Assembly: GCA_003562535.1 (NCBI GenBank)
Contig: PWUP01000196.1
Coordinates: forward strand, 1-8,729
Length of the DNA stretch: 8,729 nt
From: Gammaproteobacteria bacterium
GTDB taxonomy: Bacteria; Pseudomonadota; Gammaproteobacteria; Competibacterales; Competibacteraceae
Direction of reading: 5' to 3'
Shown here: piece after piece, positions 1 through 6,695 of the stretch
Layout of the letters: the number at the start of each line of letters is the position of its first letter
Numbering within the stretch: position 1 is the stretch's first letter
Position numbers and translations under genes: made by a program
The notes under the pieces: model-generated
What the model saw: only the letters and a program-made list of their open reading frames with translations
The model's database searches: none
What the model was told of the DNA's origin: nothing

Positions 1-686
1 CCACAGACAATGCGTTTAAGATCGCCTGAGTTAAAAATATTAAACACACGCAAGGGTAAATGGTTTTCTTTGCACATCACCAACGCTGTTGCATCCATAA
101 CTTTGAGTTCACGCCGTAAGGCTTCACTATAAGTCAGGCGCTTATACTTTTGAGCGTCAGGATGGTGCTGAGGATCGGCCGAATAAATCCCATCGACTTT
201 GGTGGCTTTAAGCATGATGTCGGCATTGACTTCGATCGCCCGTAAACTTGCGGCTGAGTCGGTGGTAAAAAACGGATTACCGGTACCGGCGGCAAAAATA
301 ACGATCCGACGTTTTTCCATATGGCGCACGGCACGGCGGCGGATGTAATCCTCGCAGACATCATTGACTCGCACCGCCGACATCACCCGAGCAAAGCCAC
401 CTTGGCGTTCAATGGCGTCTTGCAGCGCCAAGGCGTTCATCACCGTCGCCAACATCCCCATGTGATCGGCGGTCACCCGATCCATACCGGCGGCGGCCAA
501 GCCTTGGCCACGAAAAAGATTGCCGCCGCCGACGACAATGCCAATCTCAACTTTAAGGCGATTAAGCTCCATGACCTCGGAGGCCAAACGCAGCAAAATC
601 TGCGGATCAATCCCATAGTCGGCATCACCCAATAGCGCCTCGCCACTGAGTTTTAACAAAATACGTCGGTAGTGTGGTTGTGACAT
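1..686 (-). CDS. pyrH: UMP kinase (uridylate kinase), 3' end cut by window edge
   Basis: Cytosolic enzyme that phosphorylates UMP to UDP with ATP, in de novo pyrimidine synthesis; it belongs to the amino-acid-kinase fold, not the eukaryotic UMP/CMP kinase fold. My reading of the minus strand gives 228 codons plus two bases. Visible motifs are LLKLSGEALLG (about residues 10-20, nucleotide-binding Lys12), VVGGGNLFRG (51-60), ADHMGMLAT (73-81, UMP-site Asp), GTGNPFFTTDSAA (134-146) and KATKVDGIYSADP (160-172). The family is about 240 residues, so only about a dozen C-terminal residues are missing. Start: ATG at 686 gives MSQPHYRRILLKLSG. An in-frame ATG at 695 would add three residues, and neither has a clear Shine-Dalgarno, which fits coupling to upstream tsf (45-base gap). 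It is third in the rpsB-tsf-pyrH order. No anomaly in the visible part. Confidence 0.97.
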   Translation of the reverse strand, partial: MSQPHYRRILLKLSGEALLGDADYGIDPQILLRLASEVMELNRLKVEIGIVVGGGNLFRGQGLAAAGMDRVTADHMGMLATVMNALALQDAIERQGGFARVMSAVRVNDVCEDYIRRRAVRHMEKRRIVIFAAGTGNPFFTTDSAASLRAIEVNADIMLKATKVDGIYSADPQHHPDAQKYKRLTYSEALRRELKVMDATALVMCKENHLPLRVFNIFNSGDLKRIVC

Positions 687-713
687 AGACACCATGCCAT
701 TAAGTTAAGACAT

Positions 714-730
714 GTCGCGTTCATCGCGAC
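714..730 (-). other. Small stem-loop between tsf and pyrH
   Basis: GTCGCG (714-719) and CGCGAC (725-730) form a perfect 6-bp GC-rich stem with a 5-base loop, directly after the tsf stop on the minus strand. No U-run follows in the transcript direction, so it does not look like a full intrinsic terminator. It could be a weak attenuator or an mRNA processing or stability element that makes pyrH output lower than tsf. That role is inference; only the inverted repeat is seen. Confidence 0.35.
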
Positions 731-731
731 G

Positions 732-1607
732 TTAACTGCGTGCTTGCGCCATGACCTCCTCGGCAAAATTATCGACTTTTTTCTCGATACCTTCACCCAG
801 TTCTAGGCGTTCAAAGCGCACCACCCGAGCACCCGACTGCTTGAGCAGTTGCTCAACCGTTTGATCCGGTTCTTTAATAAACGGCTGACCCAGCAAGGTG
901 ACCTCTTTAAGGTACTTACGCAACCGGCCTTCCACCATTTTCTCCGCAATATTAGCCGGTTTGCCTTCTTGCTCAGCTTGAGCGCGGTAAATTTCGCGTT
1001 CCTTATCCAATACCGATGTGGGGACTTGGTCTGGGGCCACACACAAAGGCCGACTGGCGGCAACATGCATGGCAATGTCTTTGGCTAAGGCCGCATCGCC
1101 TCCTTGCAACTCCACAACCACACCGATGCGGTTACCGTGTAGATAGCCGTTCAATAGTCCACTTTCAGTGGTCATGATAGCGAAACGCCGCACATTAATG
1201 TTTTCGCCGATTTTTGCAATCAAGTGTTTACGCGCTTCATCAACCGTTTCACCGCTGGGTAAGGATAACGTCAGCAACTGCTCGACATCCGCTGGGCGTT
1301 CGGCCAGCAGCAACTCGGTCACTTGGGCTGCAAAATTCTGAAAATTTGTGTCTTTAGCGACAAAATCGGTCTCACAATTGATCTCGACCAGTACCGCACT
1401 TGACCCTACCTGCTGAATCACAATCTGTCCTTCAGCGGCAATACGCCCAGCCTTTTTCTCGGCTTTGGCCTGACCGGTTTTACGCAGATGTTCAATCGCG
1501 GCCTCCAGATCGCCTGCGGTCACTTCCAACGCCTTTTTGCATTCCATCATCCCCGATCCGGTACGCTCGCGTAATTCCTTGACCAAGGATGCGCTGATTT
1601 TTGCCAT
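732..1607 (-). CDS. tsf: Elongation factor Ts
   Basis: Guanine nucleotide exchange factor that releases GDP from EF-Tu during translation elongation. The product is 291 residues, slightly longer than E. coli EF-Ts (283). The N-terminal UBA-like helical module spans about residues 1-55 (start MAKISASLVKELRERTGSGM, then ECKKAL). The signature CETDFVAKDTNF lies at about 78-89; its Asp81-Phe82 pair corresponds to the residues that insert near the Mg site of EF-Tu. The core and the C-terminal part (RFERLELGEGIEKK) follow. The ATG at 1607 is supported by GGAGG on the minus strand (plus bases 1617-1621) nine bases upstream. It lies 39 bases downstream of rpsB on the same strand, with no terminator between them, so cotranscription with rpsB is expected. 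Confidence 0.98.
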   Translation of the reverse strand: MAKISASLVKELRERTGSGMMECKKALEVTAGDLEAAIEHLRKTGQAKAEKKAGRIAAEGQIVIQQVGSSAVLVEINCETDFVAKDTNFQNFAAQVTELLLAERPADVEQLLTLSLPSGETVDEARKHLIAKIGENINVRRFAIMTTESGLLNGYLHGNRIGVVVELQGGDAALAKDIAMHVAASRPLCVAPDQVPTSVLDKEREIYRAQAEQEGKPANIAEKMVEGRLRKYLKEVTLLGQPFIKEPDQTVEQLLKQSGARVVRFERLELGEGIEKKVDNFAEEVMAQARS

Positions 1608-1646
1608 GTCAATAATCCTCCAAATAATACGTCAAAATGCCATCAC

Positions 1647-2414
1647 TTAGTTGGCGCTGGTTTCGGGATGCTCTTGCTCTTGCTCTTCTTCAACTTCGAC
1701 AAATTCTTCACCATCGGCGATCGGTTGTGCGATTGCCGTATGGCCATCATTAATCGCAGCGGCTGCCGCTGAGGTATACAATTGAATGGCACGAATGGCG
1801 TCGTCGTTACCGGGGATAATGTAATCCACCCCCTCAGTGGAATTATTGGTGTCCACCACGCCAATCACCGGCACACCCAGCTTCTTCGCTTCTTTAATGG
1901 CAATCTTCTCGAACCCCACATCGATCACAAACAACGCATCCGGCAAGCTGGGCATGTCTTTAATACCGCCTAGGCTGCGCTCTAGTTTGGTCATTTCACG
2001 CTCCAGACCAATCACCTCTTTTTTCGCCAAGCGCTCAAAAGTGCCATCGGTGGCCATGGTTTCCAGATCGCGCAAACGCTTGATGGACAAGCGTACTGTG
2101 CGGAAATTGGTCAACATGCCCCCCAGCCAACGGTGATCGACATAAGGCATTTTGCACTGCTGAGCGGCTTCGGCAACGGCCTCGCGGGCTGCACGTTTGG
2201 TGCCGACAAACATGATTTTACCGCCCTTAGACGCTAGTTGTCCCATGAAATTCATGGCATCATTGAACAGCGGCAGGGTTTTTTCTAAGTTGATGATATG
2301 GATTTTGCTGCGCTCACCGAAAATATACGGTGCCATTTTGGGGTTCCAGTAGCGGGTCTGATGTCCGAAATGCACACCCGCCTCCAGCATTTGGCGCATA
2401 GATACAGTAGCCAT
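1647..2414 (-). CDS. rpsB: 30S ribosomal protein S2
   Basis: Structural protein of the small ribosomal subunit, among the last to assemble. The product is 255 residues, against 241 in E. coli. The N-terminal signature MATVSMRQMLEAGVHFGHQ and the following WNPKMAPYIFG are diagnostic, as are IHIINLEKT, MFVGTKRAAREAV, DHRWLGGMLTNF, GGIKDMPSLPDALFVID and GVVDTNN. The extra length is mostly an acidic Glu-rich tail (about residues 235-255), common in gammaproteobacterial S2. The ATG at 2414 is preceded by GGAG on the minus strand (plus 2427-2430) at a rather long spacing of 12 bases. It is the first gene of rpsB-tsf-pyrH. The folded 5' leader is a likely site of S2 feedback control. Confidence 0.98.
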   Translation of the reverse strand: MATVSMRQMLEAGVHFGHQTRYWNPKMAPYIFGERSKIHIINLEKTLPLFNDAMNFMGQLASKGGKIMFVGTKRAAREAVAEAAQQCKMPYVDHRWLGGMLTNFRTVRLSIKRLRDLETMATDGTFERLAKKEVIGLEREMTKLERSLGGIKDMPSLPDALFVIDVGFEKIAIKEAKKLGVPVIGVVDTNNSTEGVDYIIPGNDDAIRAIQLYTSAAAAAINDGHTAIAQPIADGEEFVEVEEEQEQEHPETSAN

Positions 2415-2443
2415 AATTATTGAATACTCCGAATCATTTAGTT

Positions 2444-2521
2444 GGGGTTAAGCCTCCACACATCCCACAGAACGATTCTGGCCGCAGCCAAAACACCCCG
2501 TTCTGTGTGCCGATGCGTGTG
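2444..2521 (-). promoter_or_regulatory. Structured rpsB leader RNA, probable S2 autoregulatory element
   Basis: In the minus-strand transcript a 9-bp perfect stem forms from CACAGAACG and CGTTCTGTG (plus bases 2499-2507 with 2466-2474). An outer helix extends it (2512-2521 with 2457-2464, one two-base bulge), and an inner hairpin forms from TGGC/GCCA (2487-2490 with 2479-2482). GGGGT (2495-2499), unpaired inside the long stem, is complementary to ACCCC (2444-2448) downstream, a potential pseudoknot. An upstream GGAGG (plus 2453-2457) sits between the two, well before the true initiation site. E. coli rpsB-tsf is known to be repressed by S2 acting on its 5' leader. That this leader does the same is inferred from position and fold. 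Confidence 0.6.
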
Positions 2522-2531
2522 TGAGATTAAG

Positions 2532-2564
2532 TTGCACAGTAAGGCGTAGGCTTTATACCATAAT
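2532..2564 (+). promoter_or_regulatory. Candidate map promoter overlapping the rpsB -10
   Basis: TTGCAC (2532-2537) could be a -35, with TATACC (2554-2559, 16-base spacer) as the -10. Alternatively CATAAT (2559-2564) is the better -10 hexamer but has no good -35 at normal spacing. Either choice places the map -10 on top of, or next to, the minus-strand rpsB -10. It is the only reasonable plus-strand promoter I see in the divergent gap. The call is tentative. Confidence 0.3.
2552..2560 (-). promoter_or_regulatory. Probable rpsB promoter, extended -10
   Basis: The minus strand reads TGGTATAAA, an extended -10 (TGn followed by TATAAA) with five of six consensus bases. There is no good -35 hexamer at 16-18 bases, which an extended -10 can tolerate. 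Transcription would start near base 2545 and give an rpsB leader of about 130 bases. The discriminator after the hexamer is GC-rich (GCCTACGCC), typical of growth-rate and ppGpp-sensitive ribosomal promoters. The assignment is by motif and position only. Confidence 0.5.
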
Positions 2565-2612
2565 CGGTTTGATGCTACCACTGAACGATTAAGCGCGGCT
2601 GAAACAAAACTT

Positions 2613-3380
2613 GTGAGTATTATTATCAAAACGCCTGAAGAAATTGCTAAAATGCGGGTTGCTGGACGTCTTGCTGCCGAGGTTTTAGACATGATCACCC
2701 CGCAAGTCTGTGAAGGAATCACCACAGAGGAACTGAACCGCATTTGCCATGACTACATCGTCAGGGTGCAAGGGGCACGCCCAGCACCATTGCACTATCG
2801 CGGATTTCCTAAATCGATTTGCACCTCAGTCAATCAAGTGATCTGCCACGGTATTCCCGGGCGGAAAAAACTGAAAAAAGGCGATATTATCAATATCGAT
2901 ATCACCATCATCAAAGACGATTACCACGGCGATACCAGTCGCATGTTTTATATTGGAGAACCCTCGGTATTGGCGCGGCGAGTCAGCGAATTGGCGCATA
3001 AGTGTTTATGGCTGGGCATTGAGCAAGTACGGCCAGGGGCGCGCCTCGGCGCGATTGGCCATGCCATTCAGCGTCATGCCGAAGCCAACCGCTGCTCGGT
3101 GGTACGCGAATACTGCGGTCATGGCATTGGGCGACAATTTCATGAACCTCCCCAAGTCTTACATTTCGGTAAATCTCACGAAGGCCCGGAACTGATTCCC
3201 GGCATGATATTCACTATTGAACCGATGATTAATGCTGGACGTCGGCATACCAAGGTCTTGGCCGACGGCTGGACCGTGGTCACCAAAGATCACAGTTTGT
3301 CTGCCCAATGGGAACATACCGTACTGGTCACCCCTACTGGTTATGAGGTACTGACATTATCGCCACAAGCCACACCTTAA
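2613..3380 (+). CDS. map: Type I methionine aminopeptidase
   Basis: Removes the initiator methionine from nascent proteins at the ribosome; a dimetal cytosolic peptidase (M24A). The product is 255 residues (E. coli 264). All five metal ligands are present: Asp96 (in NIDIT), Asp107 (HGDTSR), His170 (CGHGIG), Glu203 (FTIEPM) and Glu234 (QWEHT), each one position before its E. coli counterpart. His177 (FHEPP) matches the catalytic histidine. The GTG start is chosen because SIIIKTPEEIAKMRVAGRLA aligns with the normal Map N-terminus without gap. There is no Shine-Dalgarno; the upstream bases are A-rich. It diverges from rpsB, a classic arrangement. glnD begins 11-17 bases after its stop, so the two are probably cotranscribed. 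Confidence 0.97.
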   Translation: MSIIIKTPEEIAKMRVAGRLAAEVLDMITPQVCEGITTEELNRICHDYIVRVQGARPAPLHYRGFPKSICTSVNQVICHGIPGRKKLKKGDIINIDITIIKDDYHGDTSRMFYIGEPSVLARRVSELAHKCLWLGIEQVRPGARLGAIGHAIQRHAEANRCSVVREYCGHGIGRQFHEPPQVLHFGKSHEGPELIPGMIFTIEPMINAGRRHTKVLADGWTVVTKDHSLSAQWEHTVLVTPTGYEVLTLSPQATP

Positions 3381-3397
3381 CACCTGTCCCTGTGTCC

Positions 3398-6049
3398 ATG
3401 CCCGGTTCGACTGAGGTGCTCAATAAAGCGGCGCTCGAACAGGCGCTGACCGAATATGCTGAGCCTTTAATACCCTTGCGTGACGCCTTACGCCAAGGTA
3501 ACGCAACCCTCAGTGAACGGTTCCAGCATGGCACACCCGCCGCCGAGCTGGTTCCAGCACGGGCACGCTTAGTTGACCAGTTACTCATTCTGGCTTGGCA
3601 ACAATTTTTCACCGATGACTCGCTGGCGCTGGCTGCCGTTGGCGGCTATGGCCGTGGTGAGTTACATCCCCACTCCGATGTGGATATTACGCTCCTAGGC
3701 ACGGAAACAACGATCCAAGCTCAGAGTGAATCGATCAGCGCGTGGCTAACTTTGTTATGGGACATCGGCCTAGAAGTCGGTCAAAGTGTGCGCACCATCG
3801 AGCAGTGTCAAAGCGAGGCCGCTGCCGACATCACGGTCGCGACTACCTTAACCGAAGCCCGGTTGTTGAGCGGTAGTGTCAGACTGTTTGAGTCCATGCG
3901 CCACGCTATAGCCCCCGAAAGTATTTGGCCGAATCGTGAATTCTTTGAAGCTAAGAAGAACGAACAAAAAGCCCGCTACCGCAAATACCACGAGACCGCG
4001 TATAACCTTGAACCCAATGTCAAAGAAGGTCCTGGTGGCTTGCGTGATTTACAAAACATCGCTTGGGTGAGTAAACGCTACTTTGGCGCCAGCACCCTGT
4101 ACGAACTGGTGGACCATGAGTTTCTCACTGAAGCGGAATACCACACCCTGATTGAGTGTCAGGATTTCTTGTGGCAGGTGCGTTTTGCCCTGCATGAGCT
4201 GACCGGACGTCGAGAAGACCGCTTGCTGTTCCAGCATCAACAGCAACTGGCTCAACAATTTGGGTATCACGACCAGAACGGCAATCTCGCGGTCGAGCAG
4301 TTTATGCAGCGTTATTATCGCACCATTATGACGACCAGCCGCCTCAATGAAATGTTGCTGCAATTGTTCGAAGAGGCCATTCTGCTGGCGGATGATCCCG
4401 GTACCCCCGTACCGATTAACCGCCGCTTTCAGGCACGTCGCGGCTTTTTGGAAGTCAAAAACGATCAGGTGTTCAAACGCTACCCCTTTGCCCTGCTGGA
4501 AGCCTTTTTACTGTTGCAGCAGCATCCCGAACTCAACGGAGTGCGCGCTACCACGGTACGCTTAATCCGTGATCATTGCCATTTAATTGATGCTAAATTT
4601 CGTGCTGATCTACGGGCGCGCAGCCTGTTTATGGAAATCTTGCGCCAACCCCGCTGGGTCAACCGCGCCTTACGTCGGATGAATCGCTATGGCGTATTGG
4701 GTGCGTATCTTCCTCAATTTTCACATATTGTCGGACGGATGCAGTATGATCTCTTTCATGTCTACACCGTCGATCAGCACACGTTATTCGTGGTACGCAA
4801 TCTGCGCCGATTTTATACCGGCGAATTTGCTACAGAATGTTCCCACTGCTGCGAACTGATCCACCAAATTCCCAAACCGGAGCTGTTGTACATCGCTGGA
4901 CTGTTCCACGATATTGCCAAAGGTCGTGGCGGTGATCATTCCGAACTGGGTGCTCGCGATGCGGAATGGTTTTGTCGTCACCATGGTCTAGGGGAATTTG
5001 ATACCCGACTGGTGGTCTGGCTGGTGCGCCAACATCTGTTAATGTCGGTTACGGCACAAAAAAAAGACATCCAAGACTTGGATGTCATTCATGAATTTGC
5101 CCATCACGTTCACGATAAACTGCACCTCGATTATTTGTATCTGCTCACCAGCGCCGATATCCGTGCGACCAATCCAAAACTCTGGAACAGTTGGCGGGCG
5201 TCACTGCTGCGTGAACTGTATGAGGCCACACGCCGCGCTCTGCGCCGGGGTTTAGACAACCCCATGCACAAAGAAGAACGGATCCGCGAAGTCCAAACGG
5301 AAGCCTGTGCCCAACTGCATGGCAAAAAAGGCATTGAGCAACAGCGGATCTTGACCGTCTGGGAAGGGTTCAGCGAAGACTATTTCCTGCGCTACTCAGT
5401 GGCCGAAATTGTCTGGCATACTCGCGCTATTCTCAAAAAAGCCGATGATGGCCGAGCGCTGGTGCTGGCAAAGCTCAATACCGCTCGCGGCGGCAGTGAG
5501 TTATTTATCTATTTGCGCGACGAAGGCGGAGTGTTTGCCACCACCAGCGCCACATTGGATCGTCTTGGACTCACCGTACTAGATGCCCGTATCATTACCA
5601 GTCGCAACGGCTACACCCTCGATAGTTTTACCGTTATGGAAAACACTGGCGAGCCCATCACTGAACGCCATCGTATCCGGGAAATTGTCACTGCTCTGCG
5701 CCACCAGCTTAACCAACACCATACCTCGATTCGCATTTCCAGTCGCCGACCAGCCCGCGCTTTACGTTATTTCCCCACGCCGACCGAAATTAACTTCATT
5801 CAAGATACCGTGAATAACCGCACCCTGCTGGAGTTAACCACCAGTGACCAACCCGGTTTGCTGTGTCGGATTGGACGGGCCTTCACTGAGTGCAATATCC
5901 AGTTGCAAAACGCTAAAATCGCCACCATCGGCGCTCGCGTAGAGGACTTATTCCATATCACAGACACCGCAGGCAACCCCTTGAACGTGGCTGAGCAACA
6001 GCAGACCCTACGCGATGCGCTGTTAAAACATTTGGCCAGTCCGGACTGA
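3398..6049 (+). CDS. glnD: Bifunctional PII uridylyltransferase / uridylyl-removing enzyme
   Basis: Glutamine sensor that uridylylates PII (GlnB/GlnK) when glutamine is low and deuridylylates it when glutamine is high, so controlling glutamine synthetase adenylylation and NtrBC. From the ATG the product is 883 residues (E. coli 890). Domains in order: nucleotidyltransferase with GGYGRGELHPHSDVDIT at about 82-98, catalytic Asp94 and Asp96; the GlnD hallmark EGPGGLRDLQ at about 210; HD domain with FHDIAKGRGGDHSELG around 503-518 (His504, Asp505), the uridylyl-removing site; two C-terminal ACT domains at about 701-780 and 807-880, the glutamine sensors. An in-frame GTG at 3392 could add two residues; neither start has a Shine-Dalgarno, which suggests coupling to map. 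A perfect palindrome and an A8 run at 5058-5086 lie inside the HD region. The ORF is intact. Confidence 0.97.
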   Translation: MPGSTEVLNKAALEQALTEYAEPLIPLRDALRQGNATLSERFQHGTPAAELVPARARLVDQLLILAWQQFFTDDSLALAAVGGYGRGELHPHSDVDITLLGTETTIQAQSESISAWLTLLWDIGLEVGQSVRTIEQCQSEAAADITVATTLTEARLLSGSVRLFESMRHAIAPESIWPNREFFEAKKNEQKARYRKYHETAYNLEPNVKEGPGGLRDLQNIAWVSKRYFGASTLYELVDHEFLTEAEYHTLIECQDFLWQVRFALHELTGRREDRLLFQHQQQLAQQFGYHDQNGNLAVEQFMQRYYRTIMTTSRLNEMLLQLFEEAILLADDPGTPVPINRRFQARRGFLEVKNDQVFKRYPFALLEAFLLLQQHPELNGVRATTVRLIRDHCHLIDAKFRADLRARSLFMEILRQPRWVNRALRRMNRYGVLGAYLPQFSHIVGRMQYDLFHVYTVDQHTLFVVRNLRRFYTGEFATECSHCCELIHQIPKPELLYIAGLFHDIAKGRGGDHSELGARDAEWFCRHHGLGEFDTRLVVWLVRQHLLMSVTAQKKDIQDLDVIHEFAHHVHDKLHLDYLYLLTSADIRATNPKLWNSWRASLLRELYEATRRALRRGLDNPMHKEERIREVQTEACAQLHGKKGIEQQRILTVWEGFSEDYFLRYSVAEIVWHTRAILKKADDGRALVLAKLNTARGGSELFIYLRDEGGVFATTSATLDRLGLTVLDARIITSRNGYTLDSFTVMENTGEPITERHRIREIVTALRHQLNQHHTSIRISSRRPARALRYFPTPTEINFIQDTVNNRTLLELTTSDQPGLLCRIGRAFTECNIQLQNAKIATIGARVEDLFHITDTAGNPLNVAEQQQTLRDALLKHLASPD
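5058..5086 (-). terminator. Intragenic palindrome plus A8: antisense intrinsic terminator-like element
   Basis: Within glnD, eight adenines (5058-5065) are followed by a perfect 10-bp inverted repeat with a 1-base centre (5066-5075 and 5077-5086, arms GACATCCAAG and CTTGGATGTC). As RNA the helix would use nine pairs and a 3-base loop. On the minus strand this becomes a hairpin followed at once by eight U, the form of a Rho-independent terminator. On the sense strand no U-run follows. It encodes an ordinary GlnD segment (KKDIQDLDV), so it may be chance. The structure is seen; the function is inference. Confidence 0.4.
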
Positions 6050-6053
6050 GCGC

Positions 6054-6695
6054 ATGTCCTCCCCCAGTTGGCGTCAGCGTTGGGCGGTACGCTTAGTGCC
6101 TAAATTGGCTTATGTCCTATTACGCATCTTGTACTGGAGTAACCGCATTCACTACCAACTGCCGGAGCGTTTGCCCACCGAACCCGTGGTTATCGCGTTC
6201 TGGCATGGCGAGATGTTGATGCAGCCTTATCTGTATCTCAAGCTGCGCCCTCAACCGCGCCGGATTGCGGTGATGATTGGCACCCATAAAGATGGCGAGT
6301 ATATTGCCCGCCTGATTGCTTATTTCGGCTTCGATACGGTGCGCGGCTCCAGCAACCGTAATCCGGCACGGGCACTGCTCGGGGCGTTGCGCAAAATGCA
6401 TCAAGGCTACGATATCGCCATTACGCCGGACGGTCCCCGCGGGCCGCGTCATAGCGTCGCCGACGGCATTGTGGCCATTGCCCATAAGCGTCACTGTCCG
6501 ATTATTCCATTCACGGTCACAGCCAGCCGCTGCTGGCGCTTACGCAGTTGGGATCGATTTCTGATCCCCAAACCGTTTGGCACCATTACCCTGCGTGCGG
6601 GTGAGCCGTTCAGTGTCGATCACCTACCCCTAGAGCAGGCCAAGGACGTGGTGGCCGAAAGACTGGGGCGTGATTGTCACGGGACGCTCTCATGA
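6054..6695 (+). CDS. DUF374-family lysophospholipid/lipid A acyltransferase-like protein
   Basis: Probable membrane-associated acyltransferase of the DUF374 branch of the lysophospholipid acyltransferase superfamily (213 residues, near usual for the family). A basic amphipathic or single hydrophobic N-terminal segment (about 12-28) would hold it at the inner membrane. Motifs seen: FWHGEM (about 49-54), taking the place of the HX4D catalytic box; GTHKDGEYIARLIAYFGF (about 77-94); VRGSSNRNPARAL (about 96-108); and ITPDGPRGPRHSVADGIVAIA (about 123-143). DUF374 proteins in epsilonproteobacteria (LpxJ) have been reported as lipid A secondary acyltransferases. The gene starts 4 bases after glnD and its TGA overlaps the lpxB ATG, which favours a lipid A role here. 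The exact acceptor is not shown by the sequence. Confidence 0.88.
   Translation: MSSPSWRQRWAVRLVPKLAYVLLRILYWSNRIHYQLPERLPTEPVVIAFWHGEMLMQPYLYLKLRPQPRRIAVMIGTHKDGEYIARLIAYFGFDTVRGSSNRNPARALLGALRKMHQGYDIAITPDGPRGPRHSVADGIVAIAHKRHCPIIPFTVTASRCWRLRSWDRFLIPKPFGTITLRAGEPFSVDHLPLEQAKDVVAERLGRDCHGTLS

Noticed and set aside
321..635. Open frame of 104 codons on the plus strand opposite pyrH
   Set aside because: It lies entirely opposite the conserved pyrH coding strand, has low-complexity His/Gln-rich composition and no recognisable domain; it is a shadow frame.
2438..2743. Open frame of 101 codons on the minus strand spanning the rpsB/map gap
   Set aside because: It runs through the start of map and the folded rpsB leader with no ribosome site or domain. 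The promoter and leader structure explain this DNA better.
3031..3060. GC-rich imperfect palindrome inside map (CGCGCC/GGCGCG core with GGCCA/TGGCC ends)
   Set aside because: It lacks a U-run on either strand, and GC-rich codons (Gly, Ala, Arg) account for it; not enough to call a regulatory element.
6120..6494. Open frame of 124 codons on the minus strand inside the DUF374 gene
   Set aside because: Fully contained opposite a conserved gene with clear motifs; no start signal and no domain.
6674..6691. Upstream TTG start for lpxB adding six residues
   Set aside because: The ATG at 6692 gives the family-standard N-terminus and the typical ATGA overlap with the upstream stop.
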